From the NCBI GenBank assembly GCA_946479705.1, contig CAMLHI010000114.1, positions 1 through 6,670 of the forward strand: a stretch of 6,670 nucleotides of DNA. Reading direction: 5' to 3'. The stretch's first letter is position 1. Each line of letters begins with the position of its first letter. A program made the position numbers and the translations under genes. Positions 1-6,444 of the stretch are shown here, in pieces. A model generated the notes under the pieces. The model was not told the origin of the DNA. It made no database searches and worked only from the letters and a program-made list of their open reading frames with translations. Source of the DNA: an uncultured Oxalobacteraceae bacterium (lineage in GTDB: Bacteria; Pseudomonadota; Gammaproteobacteria; Burkholderiales; Burkholderiaceae).

Positions 1-173
1 TGCTTGACGTTCATCGCCTTGTAGCGCGAGAAGGTGGCGTTTTCCTGGTCGGTGTCGTAACAGCGCAGCGGCTGCTCATCCTTGGTGGCCAGCCATTGGG
101 CCAGGATGGTCGACACCAGCGTCTTGCCGATGCCGCCCTTGCCCTGCAGGATGAAGTGAACCGTGTTGTGCAT
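1..173 (-). CDS. ParA/TraL-like P-loop ATPase, N-terminal part (cut by window edge)
   Basis: Reading leftward from ATG at 173, the first 57 residues start MHNTVHFILQGKGGIGKT. This carries a deviant Walker A motif, KGGIGKT at residues 12-18, followed by a Walker A'-like DTD at 40-42 and the segment ENATFSRYKAMNV at 44-56. The layout is that of the MinD/ParA/SIMIBI ATPases. The GKGG...DTD..NATF..YKA.NV pattern matches TraL of IncP-type conjugation systems better than chromosomal ParA or MinD (family recalled, not searched). The start is well supported: AAGGGAG lies 7 bases upstream of the ATG, and no earlier in-frame start continues the homology. It follows the phosphoesterase gene on the same strand by 36 bases. 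The C-terminal part lies outside the window, so a role in conjugation cannot be confirmed. A generic nucleotide-binding ATPase is the fallback. Confidence 0.85.
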   Translation of the reverse strand, partial: MHNTVHFILQGKGGIGKTLVSTILAQWLATKDEQPLRCYDTDQENATFSRYKAMNVK

Positions 174-192
174 CGAAAAACTCCCTTGTTAT

Positions 193-220
193 CAATTATG
201 TGTGGCCAATTATTTGTGGC
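193..220. repeat. 14-bp tandem duplication across a stop codon
   Basis: CAATTATGTGTGGC (193-206) is followed immediately by CAATTATTTGTGGC (207-220), two copies differing at one base. The right-hand copy contains the TAA stop of the metallophosphoesterase gene (complement of 210-212) and its last codons. The left-hand copy lies in the gap before the ParA/TraL-like gene. The stretch is notably AT-rich against the GC-rich surroundings. It could be a slippage product or a paired protein-binding site; the sequence alone does not decide. Confidence 0.8.
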
Positions 221-1106
221 AAGTCCCGCTGCCGCGGTCGGGCGGCTGGCCGTTGGGAAAGCCATCATACGTCGCTTCCAGAAACTCCCACGTGTAGCCG
301 CGTTCCCCCAGCACCAGCTTGAGCACCCCGCTGCGGTTGGCGTCGCGTACCTCGCTGTTGGCACGCGGCCACAGGAAGGGCGTGGCGTAGGCGCCGCCGG
401 TACCGACCACGAACTGGCGCATGCCGCGCGCGCGGTCGGTCTCGCCATCGGCATCCTGGGGCGCGAAGCGCTCGTAGTCGTGATCGTGGCCCGACAGCAC
501 CAGCTCGGCGCCGGCGCGCTGCAGCAATTGCCAGGCGGCGCGCATGTGCCCGTTTGGGGGATGTCCGCCAGAACTATACAGCGGGTGATGCCAGTAGGCG
601 AGTGTGCAGTAGCTGCGGTGGCTGGCCAGCTCGCGCGTCAGCCAGGCCAGCTGGGTTTGCATGGCCTCGCCGTCGAGGTTGCTGTCGAGCGAAAACACGC
701 GCCACGCGCCCAGCTTGAGGGCGTAGTAGCCGGGTCCGGCGGCCGCGCCGAAATAGTCGAAATAGCCGGACGCGCCGGGCGTGGCGTATTCGTGGTTGCC
801 GGGAGCGGGATAGGTGCGCTCCTTGAAGCGGCCCCAGGTGGGATCGTAGCAGTCGCGGTACTCGGCGGCGCTGCCGCGCTGGTAGACGTTGTCTCCCAAC
901 AGCAACACCGAGGCGCGCGGATTGGCGGCCAGTTCGCGCGCCACCAGCTCGGCGGTGGCGGCCGCTGGCGTGACCTCGGCGCGTTTGCCGCGGCAGTCGG
1001 CGATGTCGCCGGCCGCATACACGGTCCATACGGCAGCCGTTGCCGCCGCTGAAGCGGGTTCGGCCGACGCGGCCAGCACGGCCAGCGCCAGCAGGACTGC
1101 ACGCAC
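210..1106 (-). CDS. Secreted metallophosphoesterase (purple acid phosphatase-like)
   Basis: Predicted 298-residue exported calcineurin-like phosphoesterase. Residues 1-20 form a short signal peptide (hydrophobic run from residue 4 to 13, cleavage probably after ASA at 18-20). The five metal-site blocks appear in order: GDIADC (D34), GDNVY (D72, N73, Y75), GNHEY (N104, H105), WHHP (H173/H174) and GHDHDYER (H207, H209). This is the block pattern of acid phosphatase type 7 and related two-metal phosphatases, so hydrolysis of phosphate monoesters or diesters in the periplasm or outside the cell is expected; the substrate is unknown. Four cysteines (38, 86, 167, 296) could form disulfides. The start is GTG at 1106, chosen because it gives a proper signal peptide and lies 8 bases after the pncC stop. 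No Shine-Dalgarno is visible, so translation is probably coupled to pncC. The stop is TAA at 212-210. Confidence 0.87.
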   Translation of the reverse strand: MRAVLLALAVLAASAEPASAAATAAVWTVYAAGDIADCRGKRAEVTPAAATAELVARELAANPRASVLLLGDNVYQRGSAAEYRDCYDPTWGRFKERTYPAPGNHEYATPGASGYFDYFGAAAGPGYYALKLGAWRVFSLDSNLDGEAMQTQLAWLTRELASHRSYCTLAYWHHPLYSSGGHPPNGHMRAAWQLLQRAGAELVLSGHDHDYERFAPQDADGETDRARGMRQFVVGTGGAYATPFLWPRANSEVRDANRSGVLKLVLGERGYTWEFLEATYDGFPNGQPPDRGSGTCHK

Positions 1107-1114
1107 GCCGCGCG

Positions 1115-1597
1115 CTATTCGATGAAGCGCAGCAGCCCCTGCAGCGCGTGGCGCACGGTCTGCTCGCGCACCGCGTGGCGGTCGCCGCCAAACACCAGGC
1201 GCTCGGTGTGCACCTGCTCGCCGCGGGCCCAGCCGAAGCACACCGTGCCGACCGGCTTGCCGGGGACCGCGCCGGTGGGGCCGGCAATGCCGGTGGTGGA
1301 AATGGCCACATGGGCGTTGCTGTTGGCCAGCGCGCCCTTGCACATGGCCGCGGCCACTTCCTCGCTGACGCTGCCGACCTGGGCGATCAGCGCGGCCGAC
1401 ACGTCCAGCAGCTCGGTTTTCGAGGCATTCGAATAGGTGATGAAGCCGCAGTCGAACCAGCCGGTCGAGCCGGCGATTTCGGTGATGGCCTGGGCCGCGC
1501 CGCCGCCGGTGCACGACTCGGCGGTGGTGAGCAGCAGCCCCTTTTCCTGTAGCGCCTGGCCCACTTTGGTGGCAAGATCGATGATGTCGTTCGTCAC
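1115..1597 (-). CDS. pncC: Nicotinamide-nucleotide amidohydrolase PncC (CinA C-terminal domain)
   Basis: This 160-residue protein deamidates nicotinamide mononucleotide to nicotinate mononucleotide in the cytoplasm, as part of the pyridine nucleotide cycle. It consists of the CinA C-terminal domain only, close in length to E. coli PncC/YgaD. The conserved TAESCTGG block holds the expected catalytic serine (S28). The FITYSNASK segment supplies Y55 and K60, the other residues of the known active site. The GIAGPTG glycine-rich block is at 103-109, followed by GKPVGTV. An upstream in-frame ATG at 1639 would add an unconserved tail. GTG at 1597 is preferred because AAAAGGAG lies six bases before it and the protein then begins like its relatives. 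It is the first gene of the leftward group and faces the histidine kinase gene across a 306-base divergent spacer. Many genomes annotate this gene as cinA. Confidence 0.93.
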   Translation of the reverse strand: MTNDIIDLATKVGQALQEKGLLLTTAESCTGGGAAQAITEIAGSTGWFDCGFITYSNASKTELLDVSAALIAQVGSVSEEVAAAMCKGALANSNAHVAISTTGIAGPTGAVPGKPVGTVCFGWARGEQVHTERLVFGGDRHAVREQTVRHALQGLLRFIE

Positions 1598-1652
1598 GGG
1601 AGTCTCCTTTTGGGCGGGTCGTCGGTCTGGCGCCGGCACGTCGTCGGCGTCG

Positions 1653-1680
1653 ATTCTACTTTACCATGCGCCCCCCGAAA
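1653..1680 (-). promoter_or_regulatory. Candidate sigma-70 promoter for pncC
   Basis: On the minus strand TTTCGG (complement of 1675-1680) and TAGAAT (complement of 1653-1658) are separated by 16 bases. They resemble -35 and -10 boxes and would give a leader of roughly 50 bases before the pncC GTG. The -35 match is poor and spacing is one short of ideal, so this is a suggestion only. Confidence 0.25.
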
Positions 1681-1706
1681 GTGGTCCCGCGCATTCTTGC
1701 AGGCGG

Positions 1707-1739
1707 AAAAAAATTTGGCGCCGACACGAAGCGGCGCCA
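1707..1739 (-). terminator. Leftward Rho-independent terminator-like hairpin
   Basis: A perfect 7-bp inverted repeat, TGGCGCC (1716-1722) and GGCGCCA (1733-1739), encloses a 10-base loop. Read on the minus strand, the stem is followed by AA and seven T residues (A run at 1707-1713 on the plus strand), the form of an intrinsic terminator. On the plus strand there is no T run, so it would act only leftward. No minus-strand gene is recognised between it and thiL, so it may stop antisense read-through, end a small RNA, or be a relic. Being a dyad in a divergent spacer, it could alternatively be an operator. Confidence 0.5.
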
Positions 1740-1820
1740 TCCGTGCGCCGTGCAACTGTTTCCTGCTGATATGCTCAATGAATGCCTTTCGGGGCGCGCT
1801 TTTCACCTTGCAGAGAACCT

Positions 1821-1907
1821 ATGATACCTGCGCTCAGCCAGCTTGCCGAATGCGTCCAGGCGACGCCGCCGGGCCGCTGTGCCGGCGCGCCGCGGAGGCG
1901 CGCATGA
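1821..1907 (+). CDS. Possible 28-residue leader ORF overlapping the kinase start
   Basis: ATG at 1821 opens a 28-codon frame beginning MIPALSQLAECV and ending in the Arg-rich tail PRRRA. Its TGA (1905-1907) overlaps the kinase ATG in a GCATGA arrangement, as expected for translational coupling. The ribosome-binding site is weak (GAGA four bases upstream), the product matches nothing I know, and chance is a serious alternative in stop-poor GC-rich DNA. Confidence 0.2.
   Translation: MIPALSQLAECVQATPPGRCAGAPRRRA
1894..1898 (+). promoter_or_regulatory. Ribosome binding site fixing the kinase start
   Basis: GGAGG is placed five bases before ATG at 1904. It decides the kinase start in favour of this ATG over the longer in-frame extensions reaching back to 1610 or 1780, which lack such a site and would put an unconserved Cys/Arg-rich stretch ahead of the first membrane helix. 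Confidence 0.7.
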
Positions 1908-3901
1908 CCGGCCGTCCGCTGCGCCAAAAGCTGCTCACGGCGGTCATGCTGACCACCCTGGCGGCGCTGCTGGTATCGATCGGTGCGCTGATCGCCTACG
2001 ACCTGCGCGGCTACCACAAGGCGGTGCTGGGCGACATGGCCACCCAGGCCGAACTGCTCGGCACGCTCAGCGCGGCCGCCCTCAGTTTCGACGACCGCCG
2101 CCTGGCCACCGACAACCTGGCCACCCTGCGCATCCGCCCGGCGGTGCGCGCGGCCGCCATCTACAACGCCGGCGGCGCCCGGTTCGCCACCTATGTGGCA
2201 CCGGGCGAACGCGCCGCCATCCCGCAGCACCCGGAAAACGAGGGCGCCCAGGTGATGGGCAACGACCTGGAAATCTACCACCGCATCGTCGAGCACGGCG
2301 AGTTCCTCGGCACCATCTACCTGCGCTCCGAATACATCCTGGTGGCGCGCGCGCTCGACTACCTGGGCATCGCCGCCGGCGTGATCGCCGCCGCCATGCT
2401 GGTGGCCTGGCTGATTACGCGCCGCCTGGGGTCCATCATCACCGCCCCCATCGTGGCCATTTCCGACATCGCCCACGAGGTGGTGGCCACGCGCGACTAT
2501 TCCCAGCGCGCCGAGCGCATCAGCGACGACGAGGCCGGCGAGCTGGTCGATTCCTTCAACACCATGCTGGGCGAAATCGAGCAGCGCACGCGCGAGCTGG
2601 AAGCGTCCAACCATGCCATTGCCGGCGCCCGCGCCGAGGTCATGGGCCTGAACGAGCGCCTCGAACAGCGCGTGCACGAGCGCACCATGCAGCTCGAGCT
2701 CACCAATGCCGAGCTGGAACTGGCCATGGAAGCGGCCAAGAAGGCCAACCAGGCGAAGTCGGCCTTCCTGTCCTCGATGAGCCACGAACTGCGCACGCCG
2801 CTCAACGCGGTGCTCGGCTTCGCCCAGATCCTCAGTTCGGACCACATGCCCGCCACCCCTGAACAGAAAAAGGAATTCGCCGGCCACATCCTCAAGTCCG
2901 GCCGCCACCTGCTGACACTCATCAACGAAATCCTCGACCTCGCCAAGGTCGAGTCCGGCACCGTGACCCTGTCGATGGAACCGGTCGGGCTCGACGAGAT
3001 CCTGGTCGAGTGCCGTAACATGACCGACGCCATGGCCGCGCAGCGCGGGGTGCGCGTGCTGTTCCCGCACACCACCGGGGCGGTGGTGATGGCCGACCGC
3101 ACCCGTCTCAAGCAGGTGCTGCTGAACCTGCTCTCGAACGCCATCAAGTACAACCGCGAACACGGCGCCGTGGTGCTCAGCTGCACGGCCGAGGGCGAGC
3201 TGGTGCGCCTGGCGGTGCAAGACACCGGCATGGGCCTGCGCCCGGACCAGCTGGCCAACCTGTTCCAGCCCTTCAACCGGCTGGGCCAGGAAAACGGCAC
3301 CGAGGAGGGCACCGGCATCGGGCTGGTGGTCACGCGCCGCCTGGTCGAGCTGATGGGCGGCACCCTGCAGGTGAGCAGCAGCGCCGGCGTCGGCAGCGTC
3401 TTTACAGTGGCCATGCCGACCACCCGGCCGCTGCCCTCGGTGGCCGAAACCGCCCAGCTGAGCGCCCCGCTGGCGACCGCGCATGCCCGGCACCACCGCC
3501 ACACCCTCCTGTACGTCGAAGACAATCCCGCCAATCTGCGCCTGGTCGAGGAAATCGTCGGCTTCCGGCCCGACCTGCACCTGCTCTCGGCCCCCGACGG
3601 CCACCTCGGCATCGAAATGGCCAAGGCCCACCTGCCCGACGTGATCCTGATGGACCTGAACCTGCCCTGCGTGAGCGGCACCGACGCCCTCAAGACCCTG
3701 CGCGGCGATCCGCGCACCGCCCATATCCCCATCATCGCCCTCACCGCCAATGCCATGCCGCGCGACGTCGAACGCGGCCTGGCCAGCGGCTTCCACCGCT
3801 ACCTCACCAAGCCCATCAACATCGACGAATTTACCGAAGCGATCGACAGCACCCTGGCCCATTCCGGCCGCGAGCGCGACGGAGACAAGGCACCATCATG
3901 A
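1904..3901 (+). CDS. CHASE8-type membrane hybrid sensor histidine kinase
   Basis: This is a 665-residue inner-membrane kinase. Membrane helix 1 spans about residues 11-32. A periplasmic domain (33-148) follows, with the AYDLRGYHKAV start and ALSFDD...NLATLR..PAVRAAAIY pattern of the CHASE8 domain known from YfiN/TpbB-type proteins. Then come membrane helix 2 (about 153-171), HAMP (172-226), and a charged coiled coil (226-283). HisKA carries SHELRTPLN, with phospho-accepting H294. The HATPase domain has N412 (N box), DTGMGL at 440-445 and GTGIGL at 469-474. After a linker (508-532) there is a C-terminal receiver with E539/D540, phospho-accepting D584, T614 and K636. All catalytic residues are present, so autophosphorylation and transfer to D584 are expected. 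The stop overlaps the next start as ATGA, tying it to the cyclic-di-GMP enzyme. The signal is unknown. A YfiR-like periplasmic partner is plausible from the domain, but none is encoded here. Confidence 0.9.
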   Translation: MTGRPLRQKLLTAVMLTTLAALLVSIGALIAYDLRGYHKAVLGDMATQAELLGTLSAAALSFDDRRLATDNLATLRIRPAVRAAAIYNAGGARFATYVAPGERAAIPQHPENEGAQVMGNDLEIYHRIVEHGEFLGTIYLRSEYILVARALDYLGIAAGVIAAAMLVAWLITRRLGSIITAPIVAISDIAHEVVATRDYSQRAERISDDEAGELVDSFNTMLGEIEQRTRELEASNHAIAGARAEVMGLNERLEQRVHERTMQLELTNAELELAMEAAKKANQAKSAFLSSMSHELRTPLNAVLGFAQILSSDHMPATPEQKKEFAGHILKSGRHLLTLINEILDLAKVESGTVTLSMEPVGLDEILVECRNMTDAMAAQRGVRVLFPHTTGAVVMADRTRLKQVLLNLLSNAIKYNREHGAVVLSCTAEGELVRLAVQDTGMGLRPDQLANLFQPFNRLGQENGTEEGTGIGLVVTRRLVELMGGTLQVSSSAGVGSVFTVAMPTTRPLPSVAETAQLSAPLATAHARHHRHTLLYVEDNPANLRLVEEIVGFRPDLHLLSAPDGHLGIEMAKAHLPDVILMDLNLPCVSGTDALKTLRGDPRTAHIPIIALTANAMPRDVERGLASGFHRYLTKPINIDEFTEAIDSTLAHSGRERDGDKAPS

Positions 3902-6444
3902 TCGACCAAGACGACATCCTCCGTGCCGCCATCCTGATCGTGGACGATCAGCCGGTCAATGTGCAGCTGCTGGAATTTTTGCTCAGCGGCTCAGGCTACA
4001 CCAATGTGCACAGCACCACCGACCCGCGCCAGGTGGTCGACCTGCACCGGCAGCACCGTTACGATCTGATCATCCTCGACCTGCACATGCCCGGCATGAG
4101 CGGCTTCGAGGTGATGGACGCGCTCAAGCCGCTCGAGCACGACTACCTGCCGGTGCTGGTGGTGACGGCCGAACCGGACAAGAAGCTGGCCGCGCTCGAC
4201 ACCGGCGCGCGCGACTTCGTCAGCAAGCCTTTCGACCCGGTCGAAGTGCTCACGCGCATCCGCAACATGCTCGAAGTGCGCCTGCTGCACCAGGAGTCGC
4301 GCAACTACGGCACCCTGCTCGAACAGACCGTGCGCGAGCGCACCGCCGAACTGCAGCGCTTTCGCAGCGCCATGGACGCCACCGCCGACGCCATCTTCCT
4401 GATCGACACGGCGACCATGAAAGTGGTCGACATCAACGATGGCGCCTGCCGCATGCTCGGCTACCGGCGCGAACAGCTGCTCGCGCTCGACCCCACCAGC
4501 TACGGCCTGGCGCACCAGGCCGATCCGCAGCGCAGCCAGGGACGCGACCCCAACCTGGTCGACACCGAACTGACCCGCGCCGACCTGCTCAGCATCCCGG
4601 TCGAGATCTACTGGCAGGTGCGCACCGTGGGCAGCACCCGCATGCTGATCGCGGTGGCGCGCGACATCAGCGAGCGCATCGAAGCCCAGCAGCGCCTGCG
4701 CCGCCTGGCCGGCTACGACAGCCTGACCGGCCTGCCCAACCGCGCCCTGTTTTACCAGACCCTGCGCGAGACCCTCGAGGCCGAGCGCGGCGGCCAGGTG
4801 GCGGTGCTGTTCATCGCCCTGGACCGCTTCAAGATCGTCAACGATTCGCTCAGCACCAGCTGCGGCGACGACCTGCTGCGCCAGTTCAGCAGCCGGCTGG
4901 CGCGCTGCGTGCCCTTGCGCGACACCGTCGGGCGCCTGGGCGGCGACGAATTCGCCCTGATCCTGAAGATCGAGCACAGCCAGCAGGACGCGGTCAACGT
5001 CGCCAACGAAGTGCGCGAAACCCTGCGCGCCCCGTTCGACCTGCAGGGCCAGCACGTGCTGCTGACGGCCAGCATCGGCATCGCCATGTATCCCGACGAC
5101 GCCGCCGAGCCGGACACCCTGATCCGCTACGCCGACACCGCCATGGGCCGCGCCAAGGAAGCCGGACGCGATGGCTACCGCTTCTTCACCCCGGCCATGA
5201 ATGTGCAGGTGCTGGCCCGGCTGGAGCTCGAGCTGGCCCTGCGCCACGCGCTCGACCACAATGAATTCGAGCTGCACTACCAGCCCAAGCTGGACCTGAA
5301 CACCGGCCAGATCAGCGGGGCCGAAGCGCTGCTGCGCTGGAACCGCCCCGGCCACGGCATGGTGTTCCCGGCCCAGTTCGTGCCGGTGCTGGAAGACACC
5401 GGCATGATCGTGCGCGCCGGCAGCTGGGTGATCGAGGAAGCCTGCCGCCAGATCGCCACCTGGCAGGCCGAGGGCGTGGGCGAAGTGCGCGTGGCGGTGA
5501 ACGTCTCGTCCAGCCAGTTCGTCGAAGGCGACCTGGAACTGGAAATCCGGCGCGCCCTGGACCGCCACCAGATCGACGCCGCGCTGCTGGAACTGGAACT
5601 GACCGAGAGCGCGCTGATGGCCAACGCCGAGCACACCATCGAGGTGCTGGGCAACCTCAAGCTGCTCGGCATCCGCGTGGCCATCGACGATTTCGGCACC
5701 GGCTATTCCAGCCTGGCCTACCTGAAGCGCTTCCCGATCGACAAGCTCAAGATCGACATCGCCTTCGTGCGCGACGTCACCGTCAACCCGGACGACGCGG
5801 CCATCGCCCTGGCCATCATCAGCATGGCGCACAGCCTGCACATGTACGTGATCGCCGAAGGGGTCGAGTCGAGCGCCCAGCAAAGCTATTTGCGGCGCAA
5901 CCGCTGCGACGAAATCCAGGGCTTTCATTTTTCCCGTCCGCTGGCGGCCCAGGCCATGGGCGAACTGGTGCGCTCGCACCGCGAACTGCCGCCCCAGCGC
6001 GATGCCGAGCAGGGCACCCGCCCGACCCTGCTGCTGATCGACGACGACCAGACCGTGCTGGCCGCGCTGCACCGCCTGTTCCGCCAGGACGATTACCGCA
6101 TCCTGACGGCGGCGGAGCCGGCCGAAGGCTTCGAGCTGCTGGCGCTGTACCCGGTCGACGTGATCCTGTGCGACCAGCGCATGCCGGGCATGAGCGGGAC
6201 CGAATTCCTGAGCAAGGTGAAGGAAATGTATCCGGACACGATGCGCATGATCCTGTCCGGCTATGCGGGCCTGGAAGCGGTGCTCGATTCGATCAACCGC
6301 GGCGCGGTCTACCGCTTCTATACCAAGCCGTGGAACGACACCGAACTGCGCGCCAATGTGCGCGAAGCCTTCCACCATCACCGCAAGATGAGCCGGCGCG
6401 GCCAGGTCCAGGCGGCCGAGGCCGAGGCGCCCCAGGAGCCTTAG
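3898..6444 (+). CDS. REC-PAS-GGDEF-EAL-REC cyclic-di-GMP phosphodiesterase
   Basis: This is an 848-residue soluble protein without membrane segments. Domain order: receiver 1 (10-125; D16, D17, D61, T90, K110), coiled linker (122-153), PAS (about 154-262), GGDEF (273-430), EAL (about 438-690) and receiver 2 (708-825; D715-D717, D759, S787, K810). The EAL domain has every residue I could check: E476 of EAL, N535, E567, D597/D598 of DDFGTGYSSL, K618, E654 of EGVE, and Q674. It should hydrolyse cyclic-di-GMP to pGpG. The GGDEF signature (348-352) is intact. However, the metal-binding Asp position is Ala307 in FIALDRFK, the usual GH after NDSL is Ser-Thr (319-320), and the I-site Arg is Pro339, so cyclase activity is doubtful; GTP binding may instead regulate the EAL domain. 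Its ATG overlaps the kinase stop (ATGA), with AAGG seven bases upstream. Receiver 1 is the likeliest phosphate target of that kinase. Confidence 0.92.
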   Translation: MIDQDDILRAAILIVDDQPVNVQLLEFLLSGSGYTNVHSTTDPRQVVDLHRQHRYDLIILDLHMPGMSGFEVMDALKPLEHDYLPVLVVTAEPDKKLAALDTGARDFVSKPFDPVEVLTRIRNMLEVRLLHQESRNYGTLLEQTVRERTAELQRFRSAMDATADAIFLIDTATMKVVDINDGACRMLGYRREQLLALDPTSYGLAHQADPQRSQGRDPNLVDTELTRADLLSIPVEIYWQVRTVGSTRMLIAVARDISERIEAQQRLRRLAGYDSLTGLPNRALFYQTLRETLEAERGGQVAVLFIALDRFKIVNDSLSTSCGDDLLRQFSSRLARCVPLRDTVGRLGGDEFALILKIEHSQQDAVNVANEVRETLRAPFDLQGQHVLLTASIGIAMYPDDAAEPDTLIRYADTAMGRAKEAGRDGYRFFTPAMNVQVLARLELELALRHALDHNEFELHYQPKLDLNTGQISGAEALLRWNRPGHGMVFPAQFVPVLEDTGMIVRAGSWVIEEACRQIATWQAEGVGEVRVAVNVSSSQFVEGDLELEIRRALDRHQIDAALLELELTESALMANAEHTIEVLGNLKLLGIRVAIDDFGTGYSSLAYLKRFPIDKLKIDIAFVRDVTVNPDDAAIALAIISMAHSLHMYVIAEGVESSAQQSYLRRNRCDEIQGFHFSRPLAAQAMGELVRSHRELPPQRDAEQGTRPTLLLIDDDQTVLAALHRLFRQDDYRILTAAEPAEGFELLALYPVDVILCDQRMPGMSGTEFLSKVKEMYPDTMRMILSGYAGLEAVLDSINRGAVYRFYTKPWNDTELRANVREAFHHHRKMSRRGQVQAAEAEAPQEP

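Larger units (their letters stand above)
1598..1903. other. Divergent intergenic spacer between pncC and the sensor operon
   Basis: This 306-base region holds the regulatory sequences of two divergent transcription units. I see a leftward terminator-like hairpin (1707-1739), a weak leftward promoter candidate (1653-1680), and a possible 28-codon leader ORF on the plus strand that ends inside the kinase start codon. A TATGAT hexamer at 1820-1825 could be a -10 box for the kinase operon, but no convincing -35 lies at proper distance. Open frames run through the region on both strands, yet none resembles a known protein, and they look like stop-poor GC-rich noise. No tRNA or recognised riboswitch was seen. 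Confidence 0.7.

Noticed and set aside
96..1052. 318-codon plus-strand frame opposite the phosphoesterase
   Set aside because: Low-complexity Ala/Gly/Val-rich shadow of the real minus-strand genes, which have signal peptide and metal motifs.
1594..1806. 70-codon minus-strand frame overlapping the pncC start
   Set aside because: No recognisable similarity, it passes straight through the terminator-like hairpin, and no good ribosome site was seen.
1820..1825. TATGAT as the -10 box of the kinase operon
   Set aside because: Good hexamer, but nothing resembling TTGACA lies 15-19 bases upstream; kept only as a remark in the spacer entry.
1610..1903. N-terminal extension of the kinase back to 1610
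   Set aside because: The added residues show no conserved feature and would precede the first membrane helix. GGAGG before ATG 1904 gives a better start.
1775..3862. A 695-codon open frame antisense to the hybrid histidine kinase
   Set aside because: The plus strand carries an uninterrupted kinase with all catalytic motifs. The antisense product is a low-complexity Gly/Ala/His/Gln-rich sequence without recognisable domains, typical of stop-poor GC-rich shadows.
3991..6381. A 796-codon open frame antisense to the GGDEF-EAL gene
   Set aside because: Same reasoning: biased Val/Ala/Gln/His composition, no domain, and a clear real gene opposite.
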